A DNA stretch of 64,000 bases, taken from Allium sativum. Taxonomy: Eukaryota; Streptophyta; Magnoliopsida; Asparagales; Amaryllidaceae. Shown here piece by piece: positions 47,280-56,570 of this stretch. Under the pieces are notes generated by a model. The model was given only the letters and a program-made list of their open reading frames with translations, made no database searches and had not been told where the DNA came from. Numbering within the stretch: the stretch's first letter is position 1; each line of letters starts with the position of its first letter. Made by a program: the position numbers and the translations under genes. The stretch is taken from the NCBI GenBank assembly GCA_030737875.1, contig CM060925.1, positions 485,561,514 to 485,625,513 on the forward strand, read 5' to 3'.

Positions 47280-48452
47280 AAGAAAAGCGAGAGGAGTAAA
47301 GTGATTCGTAAAGCCGCCCGATACGTACTGCAAGGTGGAGTCCTTTATAGACAAGGGTTTTCAATGCCCCTCCTTCGGTGTATAGCCCACGATGACATCA
47401 AACGTGTGCTGCAAGAAGTCCACGAAGGCGAATGTGGCGACCACACTGGAGGACAAACTTTGGCGAAAAATATATTGCGGCATGGTTACTTCTGGCCTAC
47501 CATAAACAAGGATGCAGTAAGATATGCACGACGATGTGACGCGTGCCAGAGATTTTCAAAGATACCTAGAGCACCTCCAAGCCAGTTAAAAACAATGATG
47601 AGTCCATGGCCATTTGCTATGTGGGGAATTGATATCATAGGAAGTCTCCCCATAGCAAGGGGTGGAGCAAAGTTTGCTATTGTGGCCATAGATTATTTCA
47701 CTAAGTGGGTCGAGGCAGAACCACTAACTACAATCACAACTAAACGAGTGATCAACTTCATTGTGAGAAACATCATTTGCCGATTTGGAATTCCAAAGAT
47801 TGTGATAACAGACAACGGAACTCAATTTGATAGTGCTGAATTCAGAAACTTCTGCCAAAAATATCACATCGAGAATCGATACACCTCCGGGGCACACCCA
47901 CAATCGAACGGGCAAGTCGAAGCTGCAAATAAAGTAATTAAGTCCATTCTGAAAAGAAGAATGAAGCGGGCTAGGGCCATGTGGGCTGATGAATTGCCCT
48001 TGGCACTATGGGCCTACAGGACGACATATAAATCAGCAACATGACATACCCCGTTCTCCCTCGCTTTTGGAACGGAAGCAGTCATCCCGATTGAGATAAA
48101 GGTACCTTCTCATCGGGTGACCGATTATGATCCAATGACCAATAATGAATTGCTCCTTGAGTCCCTGGATATGATCGAAGAAAAGAGGGATGAAGCCGAC
48201 CTACGTGCTCTGAGATGCAAGCAACAGGTCGCCAGATATTACAACAAAAAGGTCCGAGCCCGAACCTGGGAACCCGGAGACTTGGTTCTGAAACGTGTCT
48301 TTCCACCCCCAACTCATATGGGAGCGAAGTGGGAAGGACCGTACTCTATTCTCAGCAAGCTTGATAATGGAACCTTCAAGCTGGCAACCGTAGATGGAAA
48401 GCAAATCCCCAGAGTGTGGAATGCCCAACATCTACGGCCATATTTAACATGA
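47280..48452 (+). pseudogene. Integrase of element C, one nonsense codon
   Basis: Zinc-binding HHCC region (VHEGECGDHTGG ... CDACQRFSK, 47415-47565). Catalytic core with D in WGIDIIGSLP, D in VITDNGTQFDS and E in SNGQVEAANKV (47620-47940). A TGA at 48042-48044 interrupts the frame just after TTYKSAT; the same frame continues at once and ends at 48450 with the C-terminal domain (EPGDLVLKRVFPPP, KWEGPYSILSKL, WNAQHLRPYL). Integrase inserts the DNA copy into the genome. Confidence 0.88.
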
Positions 48453-48546
48453 GAAGTTTCAGATTTATTCTTTTGCTTTGTTAAAAAAAAAACTATGTAC
48501 AGGGTATGACTTGCCTAGAATAGTCTGATTCCTTAAAGCAAGAGAT

Positions 48547-48592
48547 TATAAAGTGGACGTAGGTCATGATTCAACCGAACCACTATAAAAAT
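48547..48592 (+). other. U5-like block inside element C
   Basis: AAAGTGGACGTAGG...CCGAACCACTATAAAAA, closely matching the U5 block of this element's own LTRs at 42109 and 54890, about 95 bases after the integrase stop. No other LTR part is beside it. It could be a relic of an older LTR or a second RNA 3' end signal. Confidence 0.6.
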
Positions 48593-49481
48593 ACTGTGTG
48601 TCATTTACCTTTATTGCATCTTTATTTATTTGCCTATGAAAATCAGTGTGAATAATGCAGGTACCCGAAGTCCGGTGCCAACTGTTCCTCTCGTAAACTA
48701 ATCAGAGGAACCCAAAGCCTTGGTAAATGCTCCAACTGCTTGTCTGACTGGTTTTAATCCTCGGAGCTTGGATTAAAATGTAAACCTAAGACGAGTTTGA
48801 TGAGCGTGCATGATTGCAGACCGCTGAGCTCGAACTCTAACTCTCCAGAGAGAGAGAGAGAGAGAGTATAAAGGCGTCTCCGATTGAGCGCTGAGAAAGA
48901 GCTCCTTTCCCGCTGAAGGATCGGGGAGCGAATGAATCGCTGAGCTCAAACTCTAACTCTCCAGAGAGAGAGAGAGTATGAAGGCGTCTCCGATTGAGCG
49001 CTGAGAAAGAGCTCCTTTCCCGCTGAAGGATCGGGGAGCGAATGAATCGCTGAGCTCGAACTCTAACTCTCCATAGAGAGAGAGTATAAAGGCGTCTCCG
49101 ATTGAGCGCTGAGAAATAGCTCCTTCCCCGCTGAAGGATCGGGGAGCGAACGAATCGCCAAGCATAAAAATCTAACAATTGATTGGGGGGGCACCAGGCA
49201 TTCCTATGCAAACACAAAACTTTGATATAACAGTGTAACATAGCACGAACATTCTTCTTCCTGTTGATTGACTGACTTATAATTATTAATAGTTGGCTAA
49301 CGACTAAACGTGGATAGTTTCTATGAATACAGGTACACAATGATGAAAGGAGAAACAAATCCTTGTTTATGTACTGCGAATCAACATAGTGAAAACAATC
49401 TAGAAACAAAAGTGAGGACCAGTCTCACAATTACACTTCCTGGCCAGTGGGAAAACTAAAGACAAAATATCAACAAACATC
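48593..49481. other. Element C spacer between integrase and antisense gene
   Basis: Non-coding, where the two oppositely directed transcripts converge. It contains three tandem units of 106-116 bases (48823-48938, 48939-49048, 49049-49158), each with a (GA)n run and CTGAAGGATCGGGGAGCG. The repeated ORF reading across them is an artefact. Confidence 0.7.
48823..49158. repeat. Three tandem repeats with GA microsatellite
   Basis: Units begin GCTGAGCTCGAACTCTAACT at 48823, 48939 and 49049 and differ mainly in the length of the GA run (about 22, 14 and 10 bases). Confidence 0.9.
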
Positions 49482-50083
49482 CTACTTATGCTTTGATTTC
49501 TTCTCTCGCTTCTGCCTCTCCAGCCTCTCCTTGTCGGCTTCAGATGGATCCTCTTTCTTCCTTTTCCGCTTGTCCGCAAGGGGAGCATCTGACTCCTCTG
49601 AGGTCTCCTCTTCCCCTTCTTTTCCCTTGCTTCTACTGGAGAGGGAAGCCGGGAAGTCATCGGGGTTTGCGAAGTGAAGCTGCCGGCTGATGGACTTGGA
49701 CTGGATTTTCACAATCATCCCAGTTTTGGGATCGAACTCTGCAAGAGGGACCACGTCCAAAGCCTCATCTCCCACCTTCTTTGAAGCCAACCCTTTCTCT
49801 TGTCTGGCTTTCCGGCTGGCCAGGGGCTCTTCATCATCATCATCATCGTCGAACTTTTTGGTGCCGGTAATATCCTCTTCGTCATCCACATGACGACCAT
49901 CCAAGTCTCTTAAAGCCTCGATAGTCTCAGCATCTTTAGGTACGTCGGCGCTAGGCACCGGGATGCTTCCTTCTGCTGTTGTGAGCTCGACTCGCTCTGA
50001 AACATCGATATCAGCACCCGACAGGGCGGTCTCCTCCTCCACTTCTCTCTCTTTTCCAGCGCCCTTGTTGATGGGCTCGCCAC

Positions 50084-50185
50084 CTGCATTACGAGAGACA
50101 CACATTAATAATTCAATGGGTTGTCCTGTTAGACGACGACAATTCGCAATCGCTTTAGCAAATTGCGGGGAAAAGAGAGAGATAC
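50084..50185 (-). other. Predicted intron 3 of element C antisense gene
   Basis: Donor AAG|GTATCT, acceptor AATGCAG|GTGG, 102 bases, phase 1. Its length is a multiple of three with no stop, so it can be retained without breaking the frame. Confidence 0.5.
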
Positions 50186-51640
50186 CTTCAGCAGATGCTC
50201 CCTCTTGAGTAGATCCGGATGCTCCAACAACCACGGGAGTTAGACCTAAGGGGATTAGCGGATCGTCAGGATGGTACTCCTCAACTTCAGAGGTTTTAGA
50301 CTTTGCGGCGGAGCTGGAACCTTCGTCAATTTTGCTTTTACCTTTAGCCATGGTTCTCTCCTTCTCCATTTCCGCCAGAATTAGGCGACGACCCTCTACC
50401 AGGTCCTCGGGGTCGTTGTCTCTTAGGATGCTCTTCATCAATTCATCCTCGTTGATTTCTTCGACACCCAGTCTGTATTTTTCGCCCTCCACGATGGCAT
50501 CCCATAAGTTGGCCAAAGTAACATGATAATCCGGGATCCATGAGATATTGCGAGTTTTGAGAACCTGGCCAAGGAAATCAAAAATCATCTCCTCAAACCC
50601 CTCGATTTCTTTCTCTCTTTCAAGGAGTTTGTTGTTGGAGGCAGTGGCCATTTCAATGGCGCTATCAACGTTCTTTTCGGCAAGAGCTGCCCGTCTCTCT
50701 GCGTCTGCAACCTGGTCATTCAAGATCACTTTTTATGCCTCTGCCAGAGCCAAACTTTCTTTTAGACTCGCTTTTTCCGCCTCCCAAGAAGCCTTCTCAG
50801 TTTCAAAATGGCCTTGTGCCATTACCAACTCGATGTTGGCCATTCTGAGGTCTTCCACCTCCTTCTTTAAAGCCATTTTTTCTTGGCTATTGGAGTCCAG
50901 TTCAGAATGAAATCGCTGTTTGGCATTCTCTAATTCAGTCTTATAGTTTGCAGCGTCTCTCTATGCCAAAGCGAGCTGGGCTTGAGCGTCTTCCAGGTCC
51001 TTCACCAATTTTGTCCTAGCCCTCTCATTGTTTTCAAGTTTTGCTTTAGACCTATGTGCTTCTACTTCGAGTTTTCGGACGACTTCCGATAGATTGACTG
51101 TGTGTTTTTTCATTATCTCGTATTGTCTGGCTGCGTGCTGGATGCGCCCGATAACTTCATCATCCCAATTTTTAGGGACCGGTTCCAAGGCAGGAACAAA
51201 GACCATCCTATCAAAGAACATTCCTGGAAATTGTTCCCGTAGCTTTTCCAGCCTACCTCGGATCTCGGGACCGTGGACGTAATCCCGTGAACCGGGGGCA
51301 GCTAACTCTGGTTGGCTGGTGGGGACAATGTCACTTCTCTCTTGCTCAGTTTCTTTGGATGAATCTCTGTCCCCATCTTTGGATTCGTGATGCCTTTTGG
51401 ACGACCGGCTGTGGGAAGGCGCACTCTTTGGAGGAGTCAACTCTTTTGAAAGTGTCTTTCCCCCGGTCGGAATTGTCGGATGACTCGAAGGCCTGGTAGA
51501 GGTTGATTTGGGTGGAGATCAAGGTTGCGAAGAGCTCGGCCTATGAGGAGGACCGCGAGGGCGCTCAGTACCCGGACGAAGGCTGGGAGTGCCTTCGCGA
51601 AGAGAACGGTACGAATAAGATTTCCTGCACGACATCGTTC

Positions 51641-51750
51641 CTGCAAAAAGAGAAAAGAATATATTAAAAATTTGAATGCCCGCAAAGTTAGAGTGCAGGG
51701 TTAGACAGTGTGTGTGAGGTGTGCATCCCATATAATTCCCCCTAACAGAC
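51641..51750 (-). other. Predicted intron 2 of element C antisense gene
   Basis: Donor CCCGG|GTCTGT, acceptor CTTTTTGCAG|GAACGATG, 110 bases, phase 1. Matches intron 63285-63400 of element D in position and phase. Confidence 0.65.
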
Positions 51751-52278
51751 CCGGGCCTGGAGACAGGCTCATCTGACCCGTTTCTCGTCCCCTTGTTGAA
51801 GCAGTCGCCTCTTCGGGAGCAGAAAAGAAAGGCTCCTCGCCGAAGTCTTTTTCTGTATATTCAGTGTCGGGTAGAGGGATTTTATTTAGCTCGTCGAATA
51901 ACTGTTCTTCTGTCAAGTCGTCATCACCAACAGTTTCCATTGGAGCAGAGGTAGGGATTTCCTTCGACACATCACCGCGGGACTCATCCCCTCTGTATAT
52001 ATTCAAGTCTTCGTCGTCTTGGATGACTATCGGAGAAGGACTTTTGCGAAATTTAGTTGTTTCCACCGCTTGTGAAGTTCCCTCTCCTTCCGTTGGGGGC
52101 ACATATTTATAAGGTTTGCCGCCGGTCCCAAGTCCAAATTTTCTATCCAGAAGGCAATGCTTATGAAGGTTGTCGTCAGTAATGCATTTTTTAATCCTTA
52201 AAAAGTCGGATCTGCTTTGCAAAAGAATGGACAACCGGTTGTTGTATAATGCACCCTCTATTTTCGGGAAGACATGAT

Positions 52279-52362
52279 CTGTTTAAGACAAAGAAGAAAG
52301 CGGAAGAATGTTAATACCTAGACTCCTTAAGAAAGATATTCGACTGGGTGATCAAAGTTTAC
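52279..52362 (-). other. Predicted intron 1 of element C antisense gene
   Basis: Donor ATCAA|GTAAAC, acceptor TCTTAAACAG|AT, 84 bases, phase 1. The frame is open on both sides only if spliced. Matches 62644-62720 in element D and the donor at 26225 in B. Confidence 0.7.
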
Positions 52363-53083
52363 TTGATTTGAGCCATCTCCGTGAGCATCCAGCCTGTTTC
52401 CTTATGTAAAACCAGTCGGACTTAGGATCCCCGATGTTACTGTATCCGTCGTACAGAACTTTCCTGTTCGCCACCGATTCAAAAAAGGAAAAGTTTGGAG
52501 TTGGAGAAGAACGGTGCTTGAAGAGAAAGAAGAACACCAGATCTCTGAATTTAAGCTCGGCATGCAAGATCTCCGCATAAGCAACATATAAAGAGCATAG
52601 AGATGCGTAGGCGTTCGGATGAAGCTGCATTGGAGCAATGCCTAGTCGTCTTAGAGTTTCAATGGCAATCGGAGGAAACGGAGGAATAGCTCCTACCAGA
52701 CACATTGTTCGACTAATCGCCATATACCCTTCCGGTGCTAGATGGGGTCTATCTTCGCTTCCAGGTGTCAAGACATCGTCCCAAGGAATGCCGTGTCTTA
52801 AGCAGATTCTCTTGAGTTTTATCTCGTCAAGCTTGGACGCTAAAGAATCAGAGAATTTATCTATCCCGACTGCGCCTGGAATTTCGTCCGGAGCTCGCTC
52901 GTCAGACTCGGAGTTGTTGCTGGATGAAGTACTTTCTGTCAGATCTGATTCTGTGGCTTCATACTCAGATCCAGAGTCTTCACCTCCCAGATTGATTGGA
53001 GGAATTTGAGGATTATACTGTTCAGGAGTCTCGGATTCCGTTTCGGCTACAGATCTTGAGGAAGAGTGATCGTTCGACATTGC

Positions 53084-53860
53084 TGCTAGGACGAGAAAAT
53101 ATGAACAATAAGATTAACACTACCCATCCCCCGTGTGTGCTTGTGTGTGCGCATAATTAAAAACAATAATAAAGCATGAAAGCAGTCAAAGTTATCAGAA
53201 GTCGTTAGTCGTTATATGCAGTCAAATCATGAGGTCGTTTAGTCCAGAAAGTCCAACGTCGCGGTTCTAGCCTAACTGTTCAAAGTTGTATGGTGATAGG
53301 ACGTTGATTAAAGTCTGAAATTTCTTCGTATCGTTAGCTGTAGGACGGATCGCAAAGCATAGGGATCGCCCCCCTTTTCTCGACTCGCGGAGCATAGGAA
53401 TCGCCCCCCATCGAATCGCCGGATGAAGGGATCGCCTCTTCATGAACCGTTGCGACTCCCACGATCCGTCCCTTCGTGGCCACCTCGATCTATCGTATCG
53501 CCACTCGCGTTCGTCTTCCATCTTTGACCATGAACCGAACGGCCTTCTGTCTTCTTCTTCTTCCTCCTCCGTTTCCCTCCTCTCCTTTCCTTCTTCGAAC
53601 TCCGAGCTCCACGTCACTTGGCCATGGCATTTTGATGATCTCGTCAGAAAAGCATGAATTCTCACCGTTTCCAGTCGAAAAAGTTCGTGAAAGAGCGGCG
53701 TTCGCAAGTAAGAATACTTTCAGTGGAGTTACCTTTTCTAAGGATTGAGTGAATGCTTGGATTTTCGAAGGGTCAAAAGATTTGGGTTCGCTCCTGGATA
53801 ATGTAGGCGAAACGATTCGGTAGAAAAGAAAGAAGAAGGAGAATGAAGAAGAGGGGGTCA
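53084..53860 (-). other. Leader of element C antisense gene
   Basis: About 780 bases between the TATA box and the ATG. It contains many GGATCGC-type words (53335-53520), C/T-rich start-site sequence, a possible leader-intron donor (GAAAAG|GTAACT near 53732) and an acceptor directly before the ATG (53084). An acidic 146-codon ORF here (53267-53707) is not conserved in D and I do not call it. Confidence 0.5.
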
Positions 53861-53870
53861 GCTTATATAG
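53861..53870 (-). promoter_or_regulatory. TATA box of element C antisense gene
   Basis: The minus strand CTATATAAGCTGA is identical over 13 bases to the box at 60828 in element D, at the same relative place (about 360 bases from the 3' LTR here and 316 in D). Drives transcription away from the 3' LTR, against gag-pol. Confidence 0.65.
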
Positions 53871-54220
53871 GCAAAGAAGGTGACCGTTTGTCTCCCCTTC
53901 TTTGTCTTATTCGGTCCACGAGACACCATGCAGGCCACGATCCAAAGATGGAATCGCACTGAAGCCCACGGACCGTTTTGAAACAATGGCCCACAAAACT
54001 CAAAGCCCGACACGGCTCGATGGAAAATACACCCGTTTCGCACAAAGGCCTAGGTACTCGGCACGAGACGAGCAGATGACCAAATCGGACCGTGTCGCCC
54101 TATGGCGATCCGATTCATACATGTGTCGATTTGAACCAATGCGACTGTTGGTTTGCGTCCCTTCAGGAGAAGGTAAATGAGAATCTTCGAAGCATGTTCC
54201 ATCATCGATAAAACATACTT

Positions 54221-54233
54221 CGAGGGGGCAAAA
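54221..54233 (+). other. Polypurine tract of element C
   Basis: CGAGGGGGCAAAA abuts the 3' LTR, the same form as in D. Confidence 0.85.
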
Positions 54234-55022
54234 TGTTGGCTCGCTTTTTGACCAAGCCACCCAGGATCATTCATAAAAGGAAAACAGGAAACCACGTCCC
54301 CTATGAAACTGGAGGAATGGATCGCACTTTATCGTCTCGCCCAGGAATGGATCGCACTCCATCGACTCGCCCAGGAATGGATCGCACTCTATCGACTCGC
54401 CTAGGAACGGATCGCTCCCATCTCGTCAGTGAACGGCACATCCAGGCGATCCGATCCAAACTTGTATATCGCTGCCCAGAACGAACCGATCCGATCCCTT
54501 GGTGCGTACCGAAGCCTCTGACCCATTCAATCACGATCTGGTCTTCAGCGACCCGAATCGCACGGATCTGGCGACACGTGTTCCTAACCGTCATCTGGAC
54601 CAATTCTCCCCATCTGCACGATCCGATTTTCAAGCAGATCACGACACCTGTCCACAACGGCTAGTTTGACTGTTTCTTCAACGGTGGCGATGCGATCCGA
54701 TGATCTCGGGATTCGCGCCACGTGTCCGCGATCCGCCTGACAAAATCAGCTATAAATAGCCCAGAGCTTGGCATTTTTCGGGATCTTTTTGGCAATATTG
54801 AGTATTGAATCTGCCATTGTTGTCAAACCACTGAAATATTGAGAGAAATCACTGTTGTATTAGCTTTTAAAGCATAATCAATAAGATATAAAGTGGACGT
54901 AGGCTCGTTAACGCCGAACCACTATAAATTCTGAGTGTTATTTTCTTTTTTTCTCGTTCCTCATTTAAAATTCTCTACAGTTCATAACAATTTGGGTGTT
55001 AGGTCCAAATTTCGATCTAACA
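54234..55022 (+). repeat. Element C 3' LTR
   Basis: 789 bases, about eight differences from 41452-42240 (for example CACATCCC/CACGTCCC, GATGTTCTC/GATGATCTC, GATATAACA/GATCTAACA). TATA box at 54750-54758, U5 block at 54890-54929. Followed by target copy GGGAG at 55023-55027. Confidence 0.93.
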
Positions 55023-55044
55023 GGGAGCAAGAAATGTATAGTGT
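55023..55044 (-). repeat. Family A right LTR, fragment 4
   Basis: GGGAGCAAGAAATGTATAGTG matches 5860-5880 of the middle LTR. Similarity ends at the copia LTR that follows. Confidence 0.65.
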
Positions 55045-55329
55045 TGTAGATTTTATATTTTAATAGTTTTTAATCAGACAATGTAATTGCAAACAGAAGA
55101 ATTGCATAGAAAAGTGTAAAAATGACTTTCTGTTATTGATCAATTATAATGTACATCGGCACTGTTTAAATATTGGTGCAACGTAACAGCTGTGTACAAT
55201 GTACAAAAGAAACAGCGGTTGAGCTTAGTTAAGCCCATATAGATGTCAGCCCATATGAATTATAATATATATGTAATGAGATAGCTGAACCCTTCGTTAT
55301 ATTGTATCAGCCGACTTTATCTTTTATCA
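55045..55329 (-). repeat. Element E 3' LTR
   Basis: The minus strand starts TGATAAAAGATAAAGTCGGC, right after the polypurine tract, and probably ends ...AAAATCTACA at 55045. The inner edge is firm. The outer edge is judged from where similarity to family A stops and a TG end is possible, so it may be off by a few bases. Confidence 0.6.
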
Positions 55330-55341
55330 CCCCCTCTCAAA
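55330..55341 (-). other. Polypurine tract of element E
   Basis: The minus strand TTTGAGAGGGGG lies directly before the LTR start TGATAAAAG. Confidence 0.75.
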
Positions 55342-55413
55342 TCAAGTATTAGGGTTACGAGACTATGATTTGCTCCATAAAAAAAAACCAAAGTCGGTGA
55401 TTTTGCGGTTCGA

Positions 55414-56570
55414 TTATGGATCGTCAGTCTTCTCCTTGCTGTATTGATGCAAATTTGAGCAGCTTCGTTTCTGATCTTCCTTCGTGAGCTTTAGAGTTCG
55501 TGAGTTGTTCAAATTGAGGCGTTGAGGTTCAGATCCGAAGCCTTGCACCTTGATTAGTGATGGATTTGACTGATGCTGTGTGCTGGTTCGAAATTCACGA
55601 GTAATTGGCTTCTGAATCTTCAGCTCATCACATAATCGAGTAAAGTTCTTCGCTGATAGTGCCTTGGTGAGGATATCAGCCTTCTGATGGTAAGACCGTA
55701 TGAAATTAACTTGAAGTTTTCCATCTCGTACATATTCTCTTACGAAATAAATATCTATCTCGATATGCTTCGTTCTGGCATGCTGAATAGGATTAGATGA
55801 CATGTATATTGAACTCTGATTGTCGCACCATATGGTTGCTTTGGTTGTACTTAGAAGTTTTAGTTCCTTTAGCATAGATTGTAACCGTGCTATTTCAGCA
55901 GTAGCACTTGCGATGCTTCTGTATTCTGCTTCTGCGCTCGATTTAGAGATAGTAGATTGCTTCTTTGAACTCCATGAGATAGGGTTGTGTCCAACGAATA
56001 TGCAGTATCCAGTGACAGATTTTCTGTCATCTGGTTCTGTAGCCCAGTCTGAGTCTGTGTACCCAGTGATAGTTAGCTCATTTCCCCCTCTGAACGTAAG
56101 CTCATAGTCAACTGTGCCTTTTAGATATCGTAATATCCTCTTCACTGCTTTCCAATGTTCTTCCTTTGGGTCCTGTAAAAATTGAGAAACCTTGTTAACA
56201 CTGAATGCGATGTCTGGACGTGTTATGGTTGCATATTGTAGTGCACCCACAACACTTCTATATTGTTTTATGTTATTTATGGCTTTTCCCCTGTTTTTAG
56301 TGAGGTGTTGATTGGATGCCATTGGGGTTGGTTGAGCTTTGGCCTCTATCATATTTGTCTTGATCAGTAGTTCTGTTATGTACTTTTTCTGGCACAATGC
56401 CATTTCTGTTGCAGACCTTCTATGCACTTCTATGCCCATAAAATATGTAATTTCACCAAGATTTTTGATGGAAAATTCTCTATTTAGATATTGAGTTAGC
56501 TTGCATACTTCATCCCTGTCATTACCTGTTACAATTAGGTCATCAACACGTATATAGTAGTACTGTTATG
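55414..56570 (-). pseudogene. RT C-terminus and RNase H of element E
   Basis: Open to the terminal stop at 55414. It begins with the catalytic loop, which here reads R-V-D-D-L-I-V-T-G instead of YVDD, in a frame different from the upstream pol ORF, so about one base has been gained or lost near 56555-56570. Motifs: FMGIEVHRR, YRSVVGALQYATITRPDIAF, then RNase H TGYTDSDWATEPDDRKSVTG, SSAEAEYRS, WCDNQSSIYM and HARTKHIEID. All RNase H acidic residues are present. The C-terminal tail after ILTKALS is Ser/Asn-rich and longer than usual. Confidence 0.87.

Larger units (their letters stand above)
49482..53080 (-). pseudogene. Antisense accessory gene of element C (Transposase_28-like, spliced)
   Basis: Four exons: 53080-52363, 52278-51751, 51640-50186, 50083-49482, all introns GT-AG and phase 1. 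ATG at 53080 (MSNDHSSSRS) follows a good acceptor (TCGTCCTAGCAG), suggesting a leader intron. Exon 1: acidic Ser/Glu-rich part, then a Transposase_28 (putative gypsy type transposon) region at residues 115-235 (HLAPEGYMAIS, IAPMQLHPNAYASL, WFYIRKQAG). Exon 2: acidic linker. Exon 3: G-T-M-S start, Arg/Ser-rich, then a FPGMFFDRMVFVPALEP block and about 350 residues of coiled coil. Exon 4: acidic, ending KREKKSKHK, a likely nuclear signal. In-frame stops at 51521-51519 (TGA), 50963-50961 (TAG) and about 50734-50732 (TAA) disable this copy. Role unknown; not a known enzyme. Confidence 0.78.
41452..55022 (+). mobile_element. Element C: Ty3/gypsy, Tat lineage, young but coding-defective (13.6 kb)
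   Basis: GGGAG duplications at 41447-41451 and 55023-55027, and two 789-base LTRs with about eight differences by eye (1 percent). Sense order: gag, protease, RT, RNase H, archaeal RNase H, integrase (42320-48452); then a spacer with tandem repeats; then an antisense spliced gene (49482-53080), polypurine tract and 3' LTR. The unoccupied site is at 5860-5864. Gag-pol has two one-base shifts and two nonsense codons, and the antisense gene three stops, which is a lot for an element this young. Confidence 0.93.

Noticed and set aside
48837..49409. 190-codon ORF with internal repeats
   Set aside because: Arises from the three tandem DNA repeats with GA runs.
53267..53707. 146-codon acidic ORF in the leader of the element C antisense gene
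   Set aside because: No counterpart in D or B; probably untranslated leader or leader intron.
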